Shown one piece after another: positions 21,034 to 31,402 of a stretch of 64,000 nt of DNA. The notes below the pieces were generated by a model, which did not search any database, was not told where the DNA came from, and saw only the letters and a program-made list of their open reading frames with translations. This DNA comes from Mycoplasmopsis columboralis. GTDB lineage: Bacteria > Bacillota_I > Bacilli_A > Mycoplasmatales > Metamycoplasmataceae. Positions within the stretch are counted from its first letter, which is position 1. Each line of letters starts with the position of its first letter. Position numbers and translations under genes: made by a program. Where the stretch lies: the NCBI RefSeq assembly GCF_900660675.1, contig NZ_LR215039.1, positions 124,001 to 188,000 on the forward strand, in the 5' to 3' direction.

Positions 21034-21059
21034 TGCGTTTTATACGCATTAAAATTATA
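21034..21059 (-). promoter_or_regulatory. Promoter and candidate operator of paralog C
   Basis: TATAAT on the minus strand (21054-21059) is followed after 5 nt by the inverted repeat TGCGT-TTTAT-ACGCA (21034-21048). It corresponds in position and sequence to the repeat before paralog A. Confidence 0.5.
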
Positions 21060-21193
21060 ATATTTTGTTTTGTATTTTTTTAAATCCAAAAACCTTCAGA
21101 AAGTGGACAAACAATAAATTTATCCAAAAATGTCTAACTTTAAACAAAATGATATTACCCAATTAGAAACGTATCTTGTTAGAAAGGATAAAA

Positions 21194-23863
21194 ATGCAAG
21201 CAGTTAAAACAGAAAAAAATAAAAATAAGAAATGATGATTTATTGGAGCAACCGCTGCAGGAATTGTTGCAGGAGCTAGTTTGATTTTATGGGGTTGTGG
21301 TCAAGCACAAAATAAAAAAGAAATTGAAAAATATAAAGCAATGCTTGATGGAGTATATGCTAAAAACCAAAGCGATTATTCAAGGTTTAATTTTCAAATT
21401 GGAGATTTGCAAAATGATATTGAAAGAATGCGTAATGATGCAATGACTCAAAGTGAAACATTGAATTATTTAAGAGAACAAATCGCTCAAAAAGAACAAG
21501 CATTACTAAAACTTGTTGGAAGTAAAAATTACAACTCCAAAGATAATAAATATTCAAACACAAGTGAGCTAGGAAAATTAAAAAGCGAACTACAAAGTTT
21601 ACAAATTGAATTTGAAAAAGTCTCTTTACAAAGAGACAATTTACTCAAAGATAAAGCAAGTTTAGAAGAACAACTTAATCAACTTAAAACAGAAAGAGAT
21701 AACTTAAAAGTTCAACTTCAATTAACTATTGAACAAAACAATGAAGAAATTGCTCGTTTAAATACCATCATTGCAATGCTTGAAAATGATAAAGAAGATT
21801 TACAAAACCAAAACAACTCTTTACAAGAACAACTTCAAAGTGCTAAAAATAAAGTTGCAGAACTTGAAAGTGTGAAAAGAACTATTGAAGAGGAAATTGC
21901 TAGTAAAAGTGAACAAATTAATGATTTAGAAACTCAAAACCAAACTCTAAAAGAACAATATGTTGATGTGTTATTAGAGCTATATAAAGATGTTAATTTA
22001 CACACAAGCACATATAAAGAGATTTATCAATATCTTCATGATTTTGATTATAACGAACTTTATGAAGGAGATAATCAACCTTGTTCAGATGTTAGAGAAG
22101 GTCTTGTAAACGAGTGTTCATATGAAATACCAACCAAAAACTTTGAACAGTGAAGTTCAGAAGAACAACAAATGTTTAACGAATTAGAGCAATATTATGA
22201 TAATGCTGATGTAAAAAGTAAATACCAAGATAAATTAAATAAAGACTTTACAAAAGTTTTAATCAACAAAGGAGAAAAATTAGTTAAACAATATCAAGAT
22301 TTTTTCTTTGCAACTCCCGATGCTTTAAATAGACTTTTAAATACTGTAAATCAAAAATTAAAAGACACAAAAAGAAATTTTACATATGCTAAATCTTTAC
22401 TTGTTCGTTTAATTGGAACAGATAATGGTCAAGCAGATATTAAGGAAAATGGAGAAGGAGCTTTTGAAGGAAGTATTGTTGATAAACTAAGAAAACGCAT
22501 TGCTCAACTTGAACAAGAAAAAGAAAATAACTTAACTCAAATTCAAACTTTACAAGAAGAAAAACAAAACCTTCAAAATGATAAAACCAGACTTGAAAGT
22601 GAAAAAACTGCTCTTGAAAATGATTTACAAACAAAAGAACAAAGAATTGCTCAATTTAGCGATCAAGTTCAAACATTAAATACAACAATTACAAATTTAA
22701 ATAACGAAAAAGCTCAACTTCAACAAAGTTTATCCGAAAAAGACACGCAAATTCAAACTTTGCAAGAGCAAGTTTCAAACTTACAAGAACAACTAAGAAA
22801 CAAAGAAACTCAAAATCAAGATCTTTCAAATCAACTTCAAGCAAAACAAAATCAACTTCAAGTTCTTCAAAGAGAAAAAGAGCAATTGCAAAGTCAACTT
22901 AATACTTCAAATTCTAACTTAACAAAAGCTAAAAGAAAATTAGTTGAGTTAGCAGGAACTGATAATTTAGATTTTAATTACGGAACAAATGGAGAGAATG
23001 TAAATACTGATAGTATTGTAAAAAGATTAAAAGACAAACTCATTACGACAAGAGATTCTAACACTTCTCTTCAACAAAAATTAGATGCACTAGTTCCAAC
23101 ATTAACATTGCAAAGTAGATATGAAAAACAAGAAAAAATCAGTGATTACTTAATCAAATTATCTTCACAAAATGGTTTACAAAGCAAATCAACAGTTAAT
23201 TCGTTCGCTAATGAAAGTTCAACTATTTTCAATTATAAACGAACAGAGAATAATGATCCATTAGGAAATTACACTTATGCATTACCAAACGATTTTAATT
23301 CATTTACTAATATTGTAATTGAACTAGAAAAAGATTTAAAAACTTATTCTACTGATGGTAATTATGTTGCAAGAGAAACTTGAATTATACCAATTAGTTC
23401 GCTTTCAACAGAACCTTCAAAAGAAATTGATTTTAGCACATATTCTTTAAGTTCTGCTAACTCAGAAGTTTTACCACTAATGCAATTATTTAGAAAATAT
23501 AAATACACTGCACGAGAAACGAGAACAGAGAGATATTGATATCGCTATGCAGGGGTTTCAGGAGCAGAAGGAGACCCAGGAACAGGAGAATGAAGAGAAA
23601 AACAAATCACTGAAACCAAAAATTATGATGGTTATGCAAAAGAAGATCTTAATGTTTCTTTAAAAAATAAACTAATTGTGAAGAGAAATGGAAATTCTCT
23701 TTCAATAGATATTAAAGTTATTTCAGAAATCACTAAACCTTATTCTCTTTCAGATACAACAGAAATTTTAGTTGCAAACCCAGAAGAAAACCAAACATAC
23801 TTTTTAACGAACAGAAAATATTGAAAAACAAACACAAGAATTTTAAATATCACTTTACAGTAG
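21194..23863 (+). CDS. Large coiled-coil surface protein with three repeated modules
   Basis: 889 aa. The N-terminal membrane segment (about residues 16-34) ends in LILWGC, a possible lipobox with an unusual Trp at -2. It may be lipid-anchored or a plain signal anchor. Two long Gln/Glu/Leu-rich coiled coils follow (about residues 60-265 and 425-575). A short module recurs three times, ending coil segments: KLVGSKN, RLIGTDN and ELAGTDN, each followed by a Ser-x-Val/Leu-x-Lys-Leu-Arg/Lys helix. The last 250 residues are not coiled and contain Tyr/Arg-rich YTARETRTERYWYRYAG. Family unknown; a role in adhesion or cell shape is only a guess. AAAGGA ribosome site 6 nt upstream of the ATG. Confidence 0.82.
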
Positions 23864-23865
23864 TT

Positions 23866-23889
23866 TTAAGTATTATGAACAATACTTAA
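23866..23889. repeat. Perfect hairpin between two surface-protein genes
   Basis: TTAAGTATT/AATACTTAA (9 bp) with a 6-nt loop, 2 nt after the preceding stop and 7 nt before the next TATAAT. No clear T tract; it may be a terminator or an operator. Confidence 0.5.
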
Positions 23890-23896
23890 CAAGCAG

Positions 23897-23902
23897 TATA
23901 AT
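23897..23902 (+). promoter_or_regulatory. -10 box TATAAT of the transglutaminase-like lipoprotein
   Basis: TATAAT ends 8 nt before the ATG at 23911, so the message is predicted to be leaderless. Confidence 0.6.
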
Positions 23903-23910
23903 TTAAATAT

Positions 23911-25221
23911 ATGAAATGATCTAAATTAAAAAAAATCTCATTAATTACTCCTTTAAGTATCTTTCCTTTAATTACTTTCAGTTGTTCAACTAATCAAGAA
24001 ATCAAAAAAGAAGAACCTGTAAAAGAAAAAACTTATGAAGAACTTGAAAGAGAAAGACAATTAAAACTTTATGAACAAAATAAAGAATATGCGAACGATA
24101 TTTTAAGATCAATTCAAAGTAAATTTGAAAAGCAAATACCTGAACTACAAAAGTTAAATCAAAACATAAATGATTTTTATAACAATAACTATGCTAAGTT
24201 ATTAAATAAAGATTTAAAAACATATTATTTAAATTGAAAATCAGAACTTAATAATGTAATAAATGCAGTTATTGCTCATTTAAAAGGTATTATTGAAAGA
24301 AAAAATTCTGGTATTAACACAAATAATGATAGTTATCAATATTCTTTCTTGCTTTCTGATATTGCAAAAGCTTTAAAAAATGATAATTCTTCTTGAATTG
24401 AATTATTTGACAAACTTAATTACAGTGGTTTTGATTTTACTCGTTATGATGTATGGTTGAAGTTAAAAGATTTGTTTAGTTTAGATAAACTAAATGACTT
24501 ATTTGTTTCTTTTAAAGAAGATGCTTGAATGATTTTTGATGTTAAAGATAAAGTTGATTTAGATTTTTTAAATTCTAAGTGAGATTTTAGACAAAACTAT
24601 AAAACTGAAGAACAAAAAAATAAAGCAAAATCAGAATGAGACTTTGTTTTACTTAAATTAAGAACACTTGCTAACAACAGTAAAGACTTAGTATATGAAA
24701 ATGAAGATAAAAACCCTTCTAAAACACAAGAACTTTACGAAAAATATTTTACTTTGGTAAGAGACATTGTTCCAACAATAGCTTCAAGAAAATGAGATTT
24801 TGATATGCAAGTAAAAGCTTTAACTAAATACTTAGTTGTTAAAAACTTTTATCATACAGGTCAAAAAATGATAAATAAAGTTTACCTAACTCTTAAAAAT
24901 GAAGAAAGTATTTTTAACTGTCAAGCTTATTCAGAATTTATGTTTTTATCATTAAATGCTCTTGGACATAAAAACAACATTCAATTCAACGGTGATTATT
25001 ATTTCCCTAACGGTAAATGATTACCACACGTTAATTTAAACTATGATAACAACGGTAAAGTTTATGTAATTGATGCTACTTTCGCTGATCAATTTAACAC
25101 TAAAAACCCAACACTAAGTGATTACAACAAAGTTAATGTTGACATTAACAAAAACATCTTAATTCCAATTGAAGAGTATCAAGCAAGACTTAACGCTGTT
25201 ACAGAATTCTTAGGTTATTAA
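23911..25221 (+). CDS. Lipoprotein with transglutaminase-like (papain-fold) core
   Basis: 436 aa. The signal peptide ends in LITFSC (Cys near 25), so it is a surface lipoprotein. A helical, charged middle part (about residues 30-320) is followed by a C-terminal region with the ordered transglutaminase core. That core has Cys in FNCQAYSEFMFLSLNALG, His in WLPHVNLNYDNNGKVY and Asp in VIDATFAD. The Cys-His-Asp spacing and the phrase VIDATF match the bacterial transglutaminase-like superfamily, whose members are cysteine proteases, amidases or cross-linkers. Substrate unknown. Its natural terminator is a hairpin at 25262 that was duplicated by the IS element just downstream. Confidence 0.7.
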
Positions 25222-25261
25222 AGATAATTGAAATTAAGAGTTATCTCTAAACATAAATCAA

Positions 25262-25297
25262 ATCACACAACATTTACTAGGTTATAAGTTGTGTGAT
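25262..25297 (+). repeat. Left copy of the 36-bp target duplication (terminator hairpin)
   Basis: Begins ATCACACAAC and ends GTTGTGTGAT, an inverted repeat able to form a terminator stem. It is identical to 26575-26610. The T tract belonging to it now follows only the right copy. Confidence 0.92.
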
Positions 25298-25371
25298 CCC
25301 CGATTGCAATCCGTATCGCAACATCTTTTAAGTAAAATTAAAGGGTGGGGCGATTTTTTTAAATAGAAAAA

Positions 25372-25399
25372 CCTCCCCATAATATTTCTGACCGGGAGG
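25372..25399 (+). promoter_or_regulatory. Hairpin masking the transposase ribosome site
   Basis: CCTCCC (25372-25377) is complementary to the ribosome site GGGAGG (25394-25399) before the transposase start. In a read-through RNA the site would be paired, a known way for IS elements to stay silent when transcribed from outside. Confidence 0.6.
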
Positions 25400-25403
25400 C
25401 AAT

Positions 25404-26498
25404 ATAAATCATAACAAAATTGACTATCAAAAAAGATTGTTAATTGAAATATTGCTAAAAAATAATGAATATTCTTTCAATGAAATAGCAGACAAACTCA
25501 AAATTCACAGGATTTCTCTATATCATGAAATTAAGAAAAATTCAGATCTGTATGGGTATATAGCTTGTTCGGCACAAAACAAACATGACATTAGAAGACA
25601 ATGATCTGAACAAATCAAATTAAGAAATACATTTGAAAAATATCTAGAATTTTCAAAACTTTTTCTTAGTAAATTTGACAAAAAAACATGAGGCGTCGAG
25701 GTTACCTATTTAGTGATTACTAACAATTATCCAGAAGTAAATCATCCTTCCTTAAGAACGGTTTTTAATTGGATTAATTCAGGAATATGAGTAATAACTA
25801 GAGATGACAGACTCAGAAAAATATACAAAAAAGGTAGAAAAAGATATATTAGCGCAGTAGAAAGATTAGTAGGTAAAAGATGAGTTGTTCCTTATTGAGC
25901 AAGACCTTCTAAAATAGATGATAGAACAGATTTCGGTCATTGAGAATTAGACTTAATAGTCGGTAAAACCGGATTAAAACAAAATCATTTATTAACTTTC
26001 GTTGAAAGAAAAAGTCGTTTTGGACTAATCAAAAAAGTTTATTCGAAAGATCCTTGAAAAATATTGATAACTCTTTGAGACTTAATTAAAGAATACCGAT
26101 TAAATGTTAAATCTATCACTACTGATAATGGCTTTGAATTTAACAAACTTTTTTACTTGGGTTATAGATTGAAGATAAAAATATACTTAACAGATCCGTA
26201 TGCTTCTTTTGAAAAAGGAACTATCGAGCACTATAACGGAATAGTTAGAAGATTTTTCAAAAAACGAACTAATTTTAATAATGTCTCTGATGAAAAAATA
26301 AAAGAAATTCAAGACAAAATTAATCAAATGCCAAGAAAAATTCACGGTTACCTTTCCGCTGACGAGATATTTTTCGATTTAAATTACTACAAGGAAAAGT
26401 GAAATCCAATTCCTATGGAAGAAAAATTATTTACAAAGATCCAAAGAAGAAGACCTAGCAATACTTCAAGAAACAAATTTTTCAAAAATAAATATTAA
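25404..26498 (+). CDS. IS30-family transposase, apparent ATA start
   Basis: 364 aa. The N-terminal helix-turn-helix has FNEIADKLKIHRISLYHEI. The DDE core has Asp in FGHWELDLIVG, Asp in TTDNGFEF and Glu in SFEKGTIEHYNG, all in IS30 order. The frame is open from a TAA at 25382. There is no ATG, GTG or TTG between that stop and the conserved N-terminus; the only codon well placed after GGGAGG is ATA at 25404, giving NHNKIDYQ as expected for IS30 proteins. Rare ATA/ATT starts are known in bacteria, so this is plausible but unproven. Around ten TGA codons read as Trp, one TGG is also used. Confidence 0.88.
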
Positions 26499-26503
26499 AA
26501 AAA

Positions 26504-26538
26504 CGATCCTTTAAGCAAAAAAGGATCGAATTTTTTTG
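26504..26538 (+). terminator. Terminator of the IS30 transposase
   Basis: Stem CGATCCTT/AAGGATCG followed by seven T, 6 nt past the stop and inside the element. Confidence 0.88.
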
Positions 26539-26574
26539 TTTTCTTCCATGTTGCGATACGGATTGCATTTAAGG

Positions 26575-26610
26575 ATCACACAACATTTACTAGGTTATAA
26601 GTTGTGTGAT
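26575..26610 (+). repeat. Right copy of the 36-bp target duplication with its T tract
   Basis: Identical to 25262-25297 and followed by TTTTT. This end keeps the complete original terminator. Confidence 0.92.
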
Positions 26611-27542
26611 TTTTAATTAAATTCACAATAACAAGTAGAGATTATCAAATGTGCAAGTTGATTTCATTTGGTTTAAAAATCAGTAAAAAAATCAATTTTA
26701 AATCATTTAAAAATGAGTCACATTGCGAAAGTAAAAAAATCACTTTTTTCAAGACCTAAAGGCACCGAAATTGCAAATAGTAAAAATTGATTTTAAACTT
26801 TCAAAAAACAAATAACAAAAACAATCAAAATCGTCTACATTAAAGTTATACACCGAAAGTACTTTAAGTCCAAAATTTATGGAGATTAGTCAAAAATGCG
26901 ATAGCTACAAAATCCTAGAACATTGCTCTTCGTGCACAGATTCGCACACCCGCATGGTTTTAAGCGAGAAATAGTACCGGCATATTTTTTTAGTTTGTCA
27001 ATTGATCCTCAATAGCATTTACTTATAGTAAATGTGAGAGTAATTTTTCTACTTTAAAATCAGAAAAATCAGTCGTTTATGATTTATGTTTTTGAACTAA
27101 AAAAATCATTTTTTTAAATAAAATTTTTTATTTTTACATTTTACTTTCGATTTTATTTACATTTAGAAATAAGTTTTTTAAACTTTCGTTTTCTTTTATT
27201 TAAATATTTTAGGTTTTTAAAAACGTGTTTTGAAAGCATTTTTATTCTTTTTTTATTAATTTTGTCAAATTAAACATCTTAATATGTATTGGTTTTTTGT
27301 TTTGGAAAAACCTTTTTATTAAGTATAAAACTATTAAAATTAGTAACTTTTTTATCGAAATTTTAAAAAAGAAAAATACAGGGAATTCCTGTAAAAAATT
27401 AAAATACATCGCTGAAATTGGTTTGTTATCATGTTTGTTTTCTATTTATGAAGGTTTCAAAAAATCAGTACAAATCTAGGTAAGAAGAAAATCTAAAACA
27501 AGTATTCCTAAAAGAAATAATACTTTTATTTTTTAAGATTGA
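26611..27542. other. 932 bp without a confident gene, left of the prophage
   Basis: Very AT-rich host DNA. Three things stand out. A GC-richer patch at about 26880-26990 can fold (GTGC/GCAC hairpin at about 26932-26946 and ATGCG/CGCAT around it). A perfect hairpin CATTTACT/AGTAAATG lies at 27016-27034. A stem AAGTATT/AATACTT followed by a T tract lies at 27500-27537, like a terminator. A 60-codon frame at 27297-27479 starting with TTG has no ribosome site and I do not call it a gene. Confidence 0.4.
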
Positions 27543-27557
27543 AGTTAGTCCCTTCAA
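27543..27557 (+). other. attL: left copy of the prophage core repeat
   Basis: AGTTAGTCCCTTCAA, identical to 43376-43390; the next three bases (TGC and CGC) differ at one position. It stands exactly where AT-rich host DNA gives way to GC-richer phage DNA. Confidence 0.72.
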
Positions 27558-27633
27558 TGCTAAGGGAAACGCTTAAGGTATTACCTTACAAGATAGACAC
27601 CAGAAAAAAACGGGGGGTATTCGTTTTAATGGA

Positions 27634-28614
27634 ATGACCAACGAAGAGACACAAACACAAACAAGCGAAAGCGGTAACACTTCAAGAATTCCCACACTAG
27701 CGGAGTACTGGCAACAGTTTGAGCAAATGCTAGAAGTCCCCGAACTCATACCCATAAAAACCGGCTTTAGTTTTTTAGATGAGCAAAGCGGAGGACTAGA
27801 CCCGAGCGGTCTGCACGTTCTAGCTGCTAGACCTGGACAAGGTAAAACATCGCTCGCAGTCTCCTTAGCTTTGAAAATTTGCGAAATGCACACGCCAGAA
27901 GATCCACACCACGAAAAAACTGCCGTGCTGTTCTTTTCGCTAGAGATGCCAAGCGTGAAAATACACCGAAACCTGGCCAGTAATTTTTTAAGCATTCCAC
28001 TCAAGGAATTTAAAAAACCAAAAAAAGAGTTATGAGCAACCCACGGCCAAGCTCTCAGGGAGTTGCCAAATTTTAAAATTTACATATTTGACAACCCAAC
28101 TGTTACACCCGAGCAAATTGCTGACGTCATAGACCAAGCAAAAGCAAAAGGCTACGAAGTCAAGGCGGTAATTATTGACCACATACAATTGCTAAGCCAA
28201 AACATACAAGGGGCAAACATCTACGAAAGAACAACACAAGCAAGCCGATCGCTTAAAAAAATCGCTTTGCTAAAAAGCGTGCCAATTGTTGCACTTGCGC
28301 AGTTGTCCCGTGAAGTTGAAAAAGGAAGATCCCGCAAAGGTCTTGAACCCGTTAACGCAGACATTAGAGACAGCGGGAGCATCGAGCAGGATGCGGATTT
28401 TATCGCAATGATTTACAAAGTCCCTGAAGACTTCAAACTAGATAAAAACCTAGTACGCATAAAGGTGACCAAAAACAGAGAAGGAGAACCCAAGGGCTAC
28501 GCTTTGTTTTTTGATGGTAGTTTATCAAAATTTTATGAACTAAATGAGCAAGGAAATTTGAACTATGAGAGTTTTAGCACACCCGCAACCATTCACGCGG
28601 AAGCCGACAAGTAA
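27634..28614 (+). CDS. Phage replicative helicase, DnaB C-terminal domain only
   Basis: 326 aa. RecA-like ATPase with Walker A ARPGQGKTS (about residue 63), the SLEMP motif, Walker B VIIDHIQLL (about 178) and LAQLSREVEKGRSRKGL plus DIRDSGSIEQDAD, all in DnaB order. The N-terminal primase-binding domain of full DnaB is missing, so it is a shortened phage version that may unwind the replication fork or load elsewhere. One TGA Trp at 28033-28035 splits the frame; TGG is also used. The downstream gene starts inside its 3' end (50-nt overlap in another frame). Confidence 0.85.
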
Positions 28615-29725
28615 AGAAGTCGCCGAAATTCAAAAAAGTTGAGACAAAGCCAAAAAGTTGAAAAACTTTGCCGAACTGCAATACGCTTTGGTATACGGGC
28701 ATACGGTAAAAATTGAACAAGACCAAGACCCAAGAATTATTATTCTTGACATTGATAAAAGCAATTTGACTTTTTGGGATGCACTTAAGAGACTTACAAA
28801 AATTGGAGTGCAAACATCTTTGGCATACGAAACATTTAGCAGCACACCAGAAGCCCCACGCTTTCGCTTAATGTTTTATTTTACTTTTTCTATCACCAGA
28901 GAAGAAGCGGCCAAGTTTAGCGATTGAGTTGCTAAGCTTATAGATGCCGAAAATGACCCCGCTTTTTTGCGTAATCGTGTTCAGCTTTGTTATGGTGCTA
29001 AACCCGATGGGGAAAAGTGATACCCTACGGTAGTACACCGCGACACTGCTTACGAGATTTTTAAAAAATACGAAGAAAGCACCGCCGAACAATTCAACGA
29101 AGAAAAATACGAGCGGGCAGATCAATTTTTTTTGAACTTAATAAAAGAAAAGGAAAAAAGAGAAATGAACACAGTACACAACGAAAAAGATTTTTTAGGA
29201 ACTCCACAACAACCTGAAGCAACTTGACAAGTAAACGACGCAAGCCTTAAAGAACCACAACAACCAACATATTGACAAGCTAACGGAGTACAGCAAGCAA
29301 ATAAGTTTGTTTATCAACCCGCACAACGTACAGGAGCGGTAAAAATTAGAAAAAAAGACCCTACCCGTTTGGATCCATATTGATGGGTAAACCTTCACCC
29401 TACTGTATTTTTTGATATTGTTCAAACCATTTTGGACAATAACGAAGAAATTGGGTACCCTTTCGGTGTTCGTTTGTTTGGGGTATCTGTACATAGCAAT
29501 AAATTACGTTATAAAATTCAATGCCTTATGTCACCCGAAAACGAAAAAAAGGTATTAGATTTATACAATAAAAACGGAATTGGGTACATTCACAAATTAA
29601 TTAAACACGACACCAATTTTAATTTATTGCTCGAAGATAATTGAAATACTAAAAAGGCAAGAGATGCACGAAATCAAAACGAAGAACCTAGCACACTTGT
29701 GCCAGGTGGTGGGGTGATTTTCTAA
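28565..29725 (+). CDS. Phage replication protein, primase-like N-terminal part
   Basis: 386 aa in one frame. Residues about 40-160 resemble the archaeo-eukaryotic primase region of phage and plasmid replication proteins. An acidic RIIILDIDKS strand is followed by SSTPEAPRFRLMFYF (the usual Arg-rich strand after the catalytic acidic pair) and RNRVQLCYG. The rest is Gln/Pro-rich followed by a small globular part (about 255-386) of unknown fold. An in-frame ATG at 29165 behind AAGGAAAAAAGAG could start a shorter second product (186 aa) covering that part, perhaps a DNA-binding accessory protein. Primase assignment rests on motif order and the helicase neighbour. Confidence 0.55.
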
Positions 29726-29727
29726 AA

Positions 29728-31389
29728 ATGATTATTGAAGATAAAAAAGATACACCCCCAGCATTTACAAGCGAAAAGCTTAAAACTATTTTAAAATATA
29801 CCGATTTAGATGCTAACCCTGTTTATGATGCTTTTTTATCTAATTCAATTTATGAAATACACAGCGGAGCGAAAGGAGTTTCAAAGTCTTTTGCTGGTGC
29901 GGTCATAACCATTTATAGAATTGTAAACGACAAGCGTTTTAATTCTATTTGATGCCGTAACAGATATAAGCACATAAAAAACACCTTACGCCCGCTTTTT
30001 TTAAAAGTCTTGGACTTTCTTAAAACGGATCACGGTCTAGACTATACCCCGTTTTTTGATGTTAAAACCGAAGCCATTTACTGAACTTATGAAGATGGTG
30101 GAAAAGGTCGGGGAATATACTTTCACAACTGGGAGAATGTCCAAAGCTTACAAGGTGTAACCCTTCCGCAAACTTCCTTTTTTTGGGGTGAGTTTGTGAT
30201 CGACGAACCAATAGAAGACCCAAGAGATTACAACGACCCTGAAACTCTTAACGAGATTTATAAAATACAAGAGGAAGCACTATTCATTATTTTAGCTAAT
30301 ACCATTTTTAGGGAAAAAGCACCCGAAGACTTCCAAATTAAAGCAAAGTTTTTTTATAACATATTTACCCATAAGCATTTTTTAATTACTAATTACCACC
30401 TTAACGCTTTACCTTTTTGCGATGCACACGGAAACCCTTACCCTGAGTACTTAACCGAGATATTAGAAAGCAAATTCATTCAAAAAGATTTGCCCGATTT
30501 TATCAAAGACCAAGAGACAGGGGAAACAATTGGGCTTATTGTAACAATGTACGCAAAAACATTTGTACCAAGTGCAAAAATATCAACTCAGCAAAAAATT
30601 AACTTAAACAATTTAAAAAGCCAGAATTACCGCCTTTGAGTTATTACCGTTGCGGGTCTAACTTATGCGGACAACAATAATCAAAAAGGGTACTTTTTAA
30701 AATCGTTGATATATGACACGGCCAACAACTACAAGGACAATATTACTTTTGTAACTTCTGAAGACATCAGCAACAAGATTAAGAGCGGAGAGCTTAAAGG
30801 GGTATTTTATGGCTATGATCCAGGTCGTGTAGACAATGCCGCTTTTGTTTGTCTTTTAGCTTTTACAAATGAACTTATATTATTTGAAGGAATAGAAGAC
30901 ATAAAAAAACTAATCAAAAAACCCGCCCCCACCTTAAAGGAGATACACACCAAGCTGATCGATTTAATTGCTGAGTGTAATAATAGAATTTTAGAAGATT
31001 TAAAAGGTGCGTGGTCTTATAATTCGGAATTTAATTATAAAAATTATTTTAGTAATTTAGATCTGGACAACATTACCGAGATCGAGCTATTACATAGTTA
31101 TTTTATGGGTGCTAATTTACCTGTTAATGTTAGACTAGCAAGAAGAAGAACAACCAAAAACGGCGATTTTTCTATATTGGGAAGACAAGAAAAAACCAAA
31201 TTAGTTTTATCATATTCGGCCTTAAAGTTTAACAGTGTTGATATATCGCGTAAGTTACTTTATAACTTGAGTAGGCAATATATTGAACCAAACGAAGAAA
31301 AACGAAACGAAAAAGTAAACCCCGAAATATACGACCTAATTAATGCGTTTGAGTATGCTTTAAATAGGCTATGGCATTTAGTTTTTTAA
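29728..31389 (+). CDS. Terminase large subunit
   Basis: 553 aa. The ATPase part has HSGAKGVSKS (Walker A-like, about residues 45-54) and FVIDEPIED (Walker B with Asp-Glu, about 156-163). The C-terminal RNase-H-like nuclease begins with GVFYGYDPGRVDNAAF (catalytic Asp near 366). This motor cuts phage DNA and pumps it into the head. No small terminase subunit was recognised upstream; the C-terminal part of the preceding protein could hold that role, but nothing shows it. Starts 2 bp after the previous stop. Both TGA and TGG encode Trp. Confidence 0.82.
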
Positions 31390-31402
31390 TTTAAGGAGAA
31401 TA

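Larger units (their letters stand above)
25298..26574 (+). mobile_element. IS30-family element, IS1630-like, 1277 bp
   Basis: One transposase gene lies between 27-bp imperfect inverted repeats. Inner 20 bp are perfect: 25305-25324 against 26548-26567. It is flanked by a 36-bp direct repeat that is itself a terminator hairpin. IS1630 of M. fermentans is known to target and duplicate inverted repeats of variable length, which is what is seen here. Confidence 0.92.

Noticed and set aside
27297-27479. 60-codon frame left of attL
   Set aside because: TTG start without a ribosome site in AT-rich DNA; no similarity to known proteins by eye.
27573-28004. 143-codon minus-strand frame
   Set aside because: Antisense shadow of the phage helicase gene, Cys/Ser-rich and without a ribosome site.
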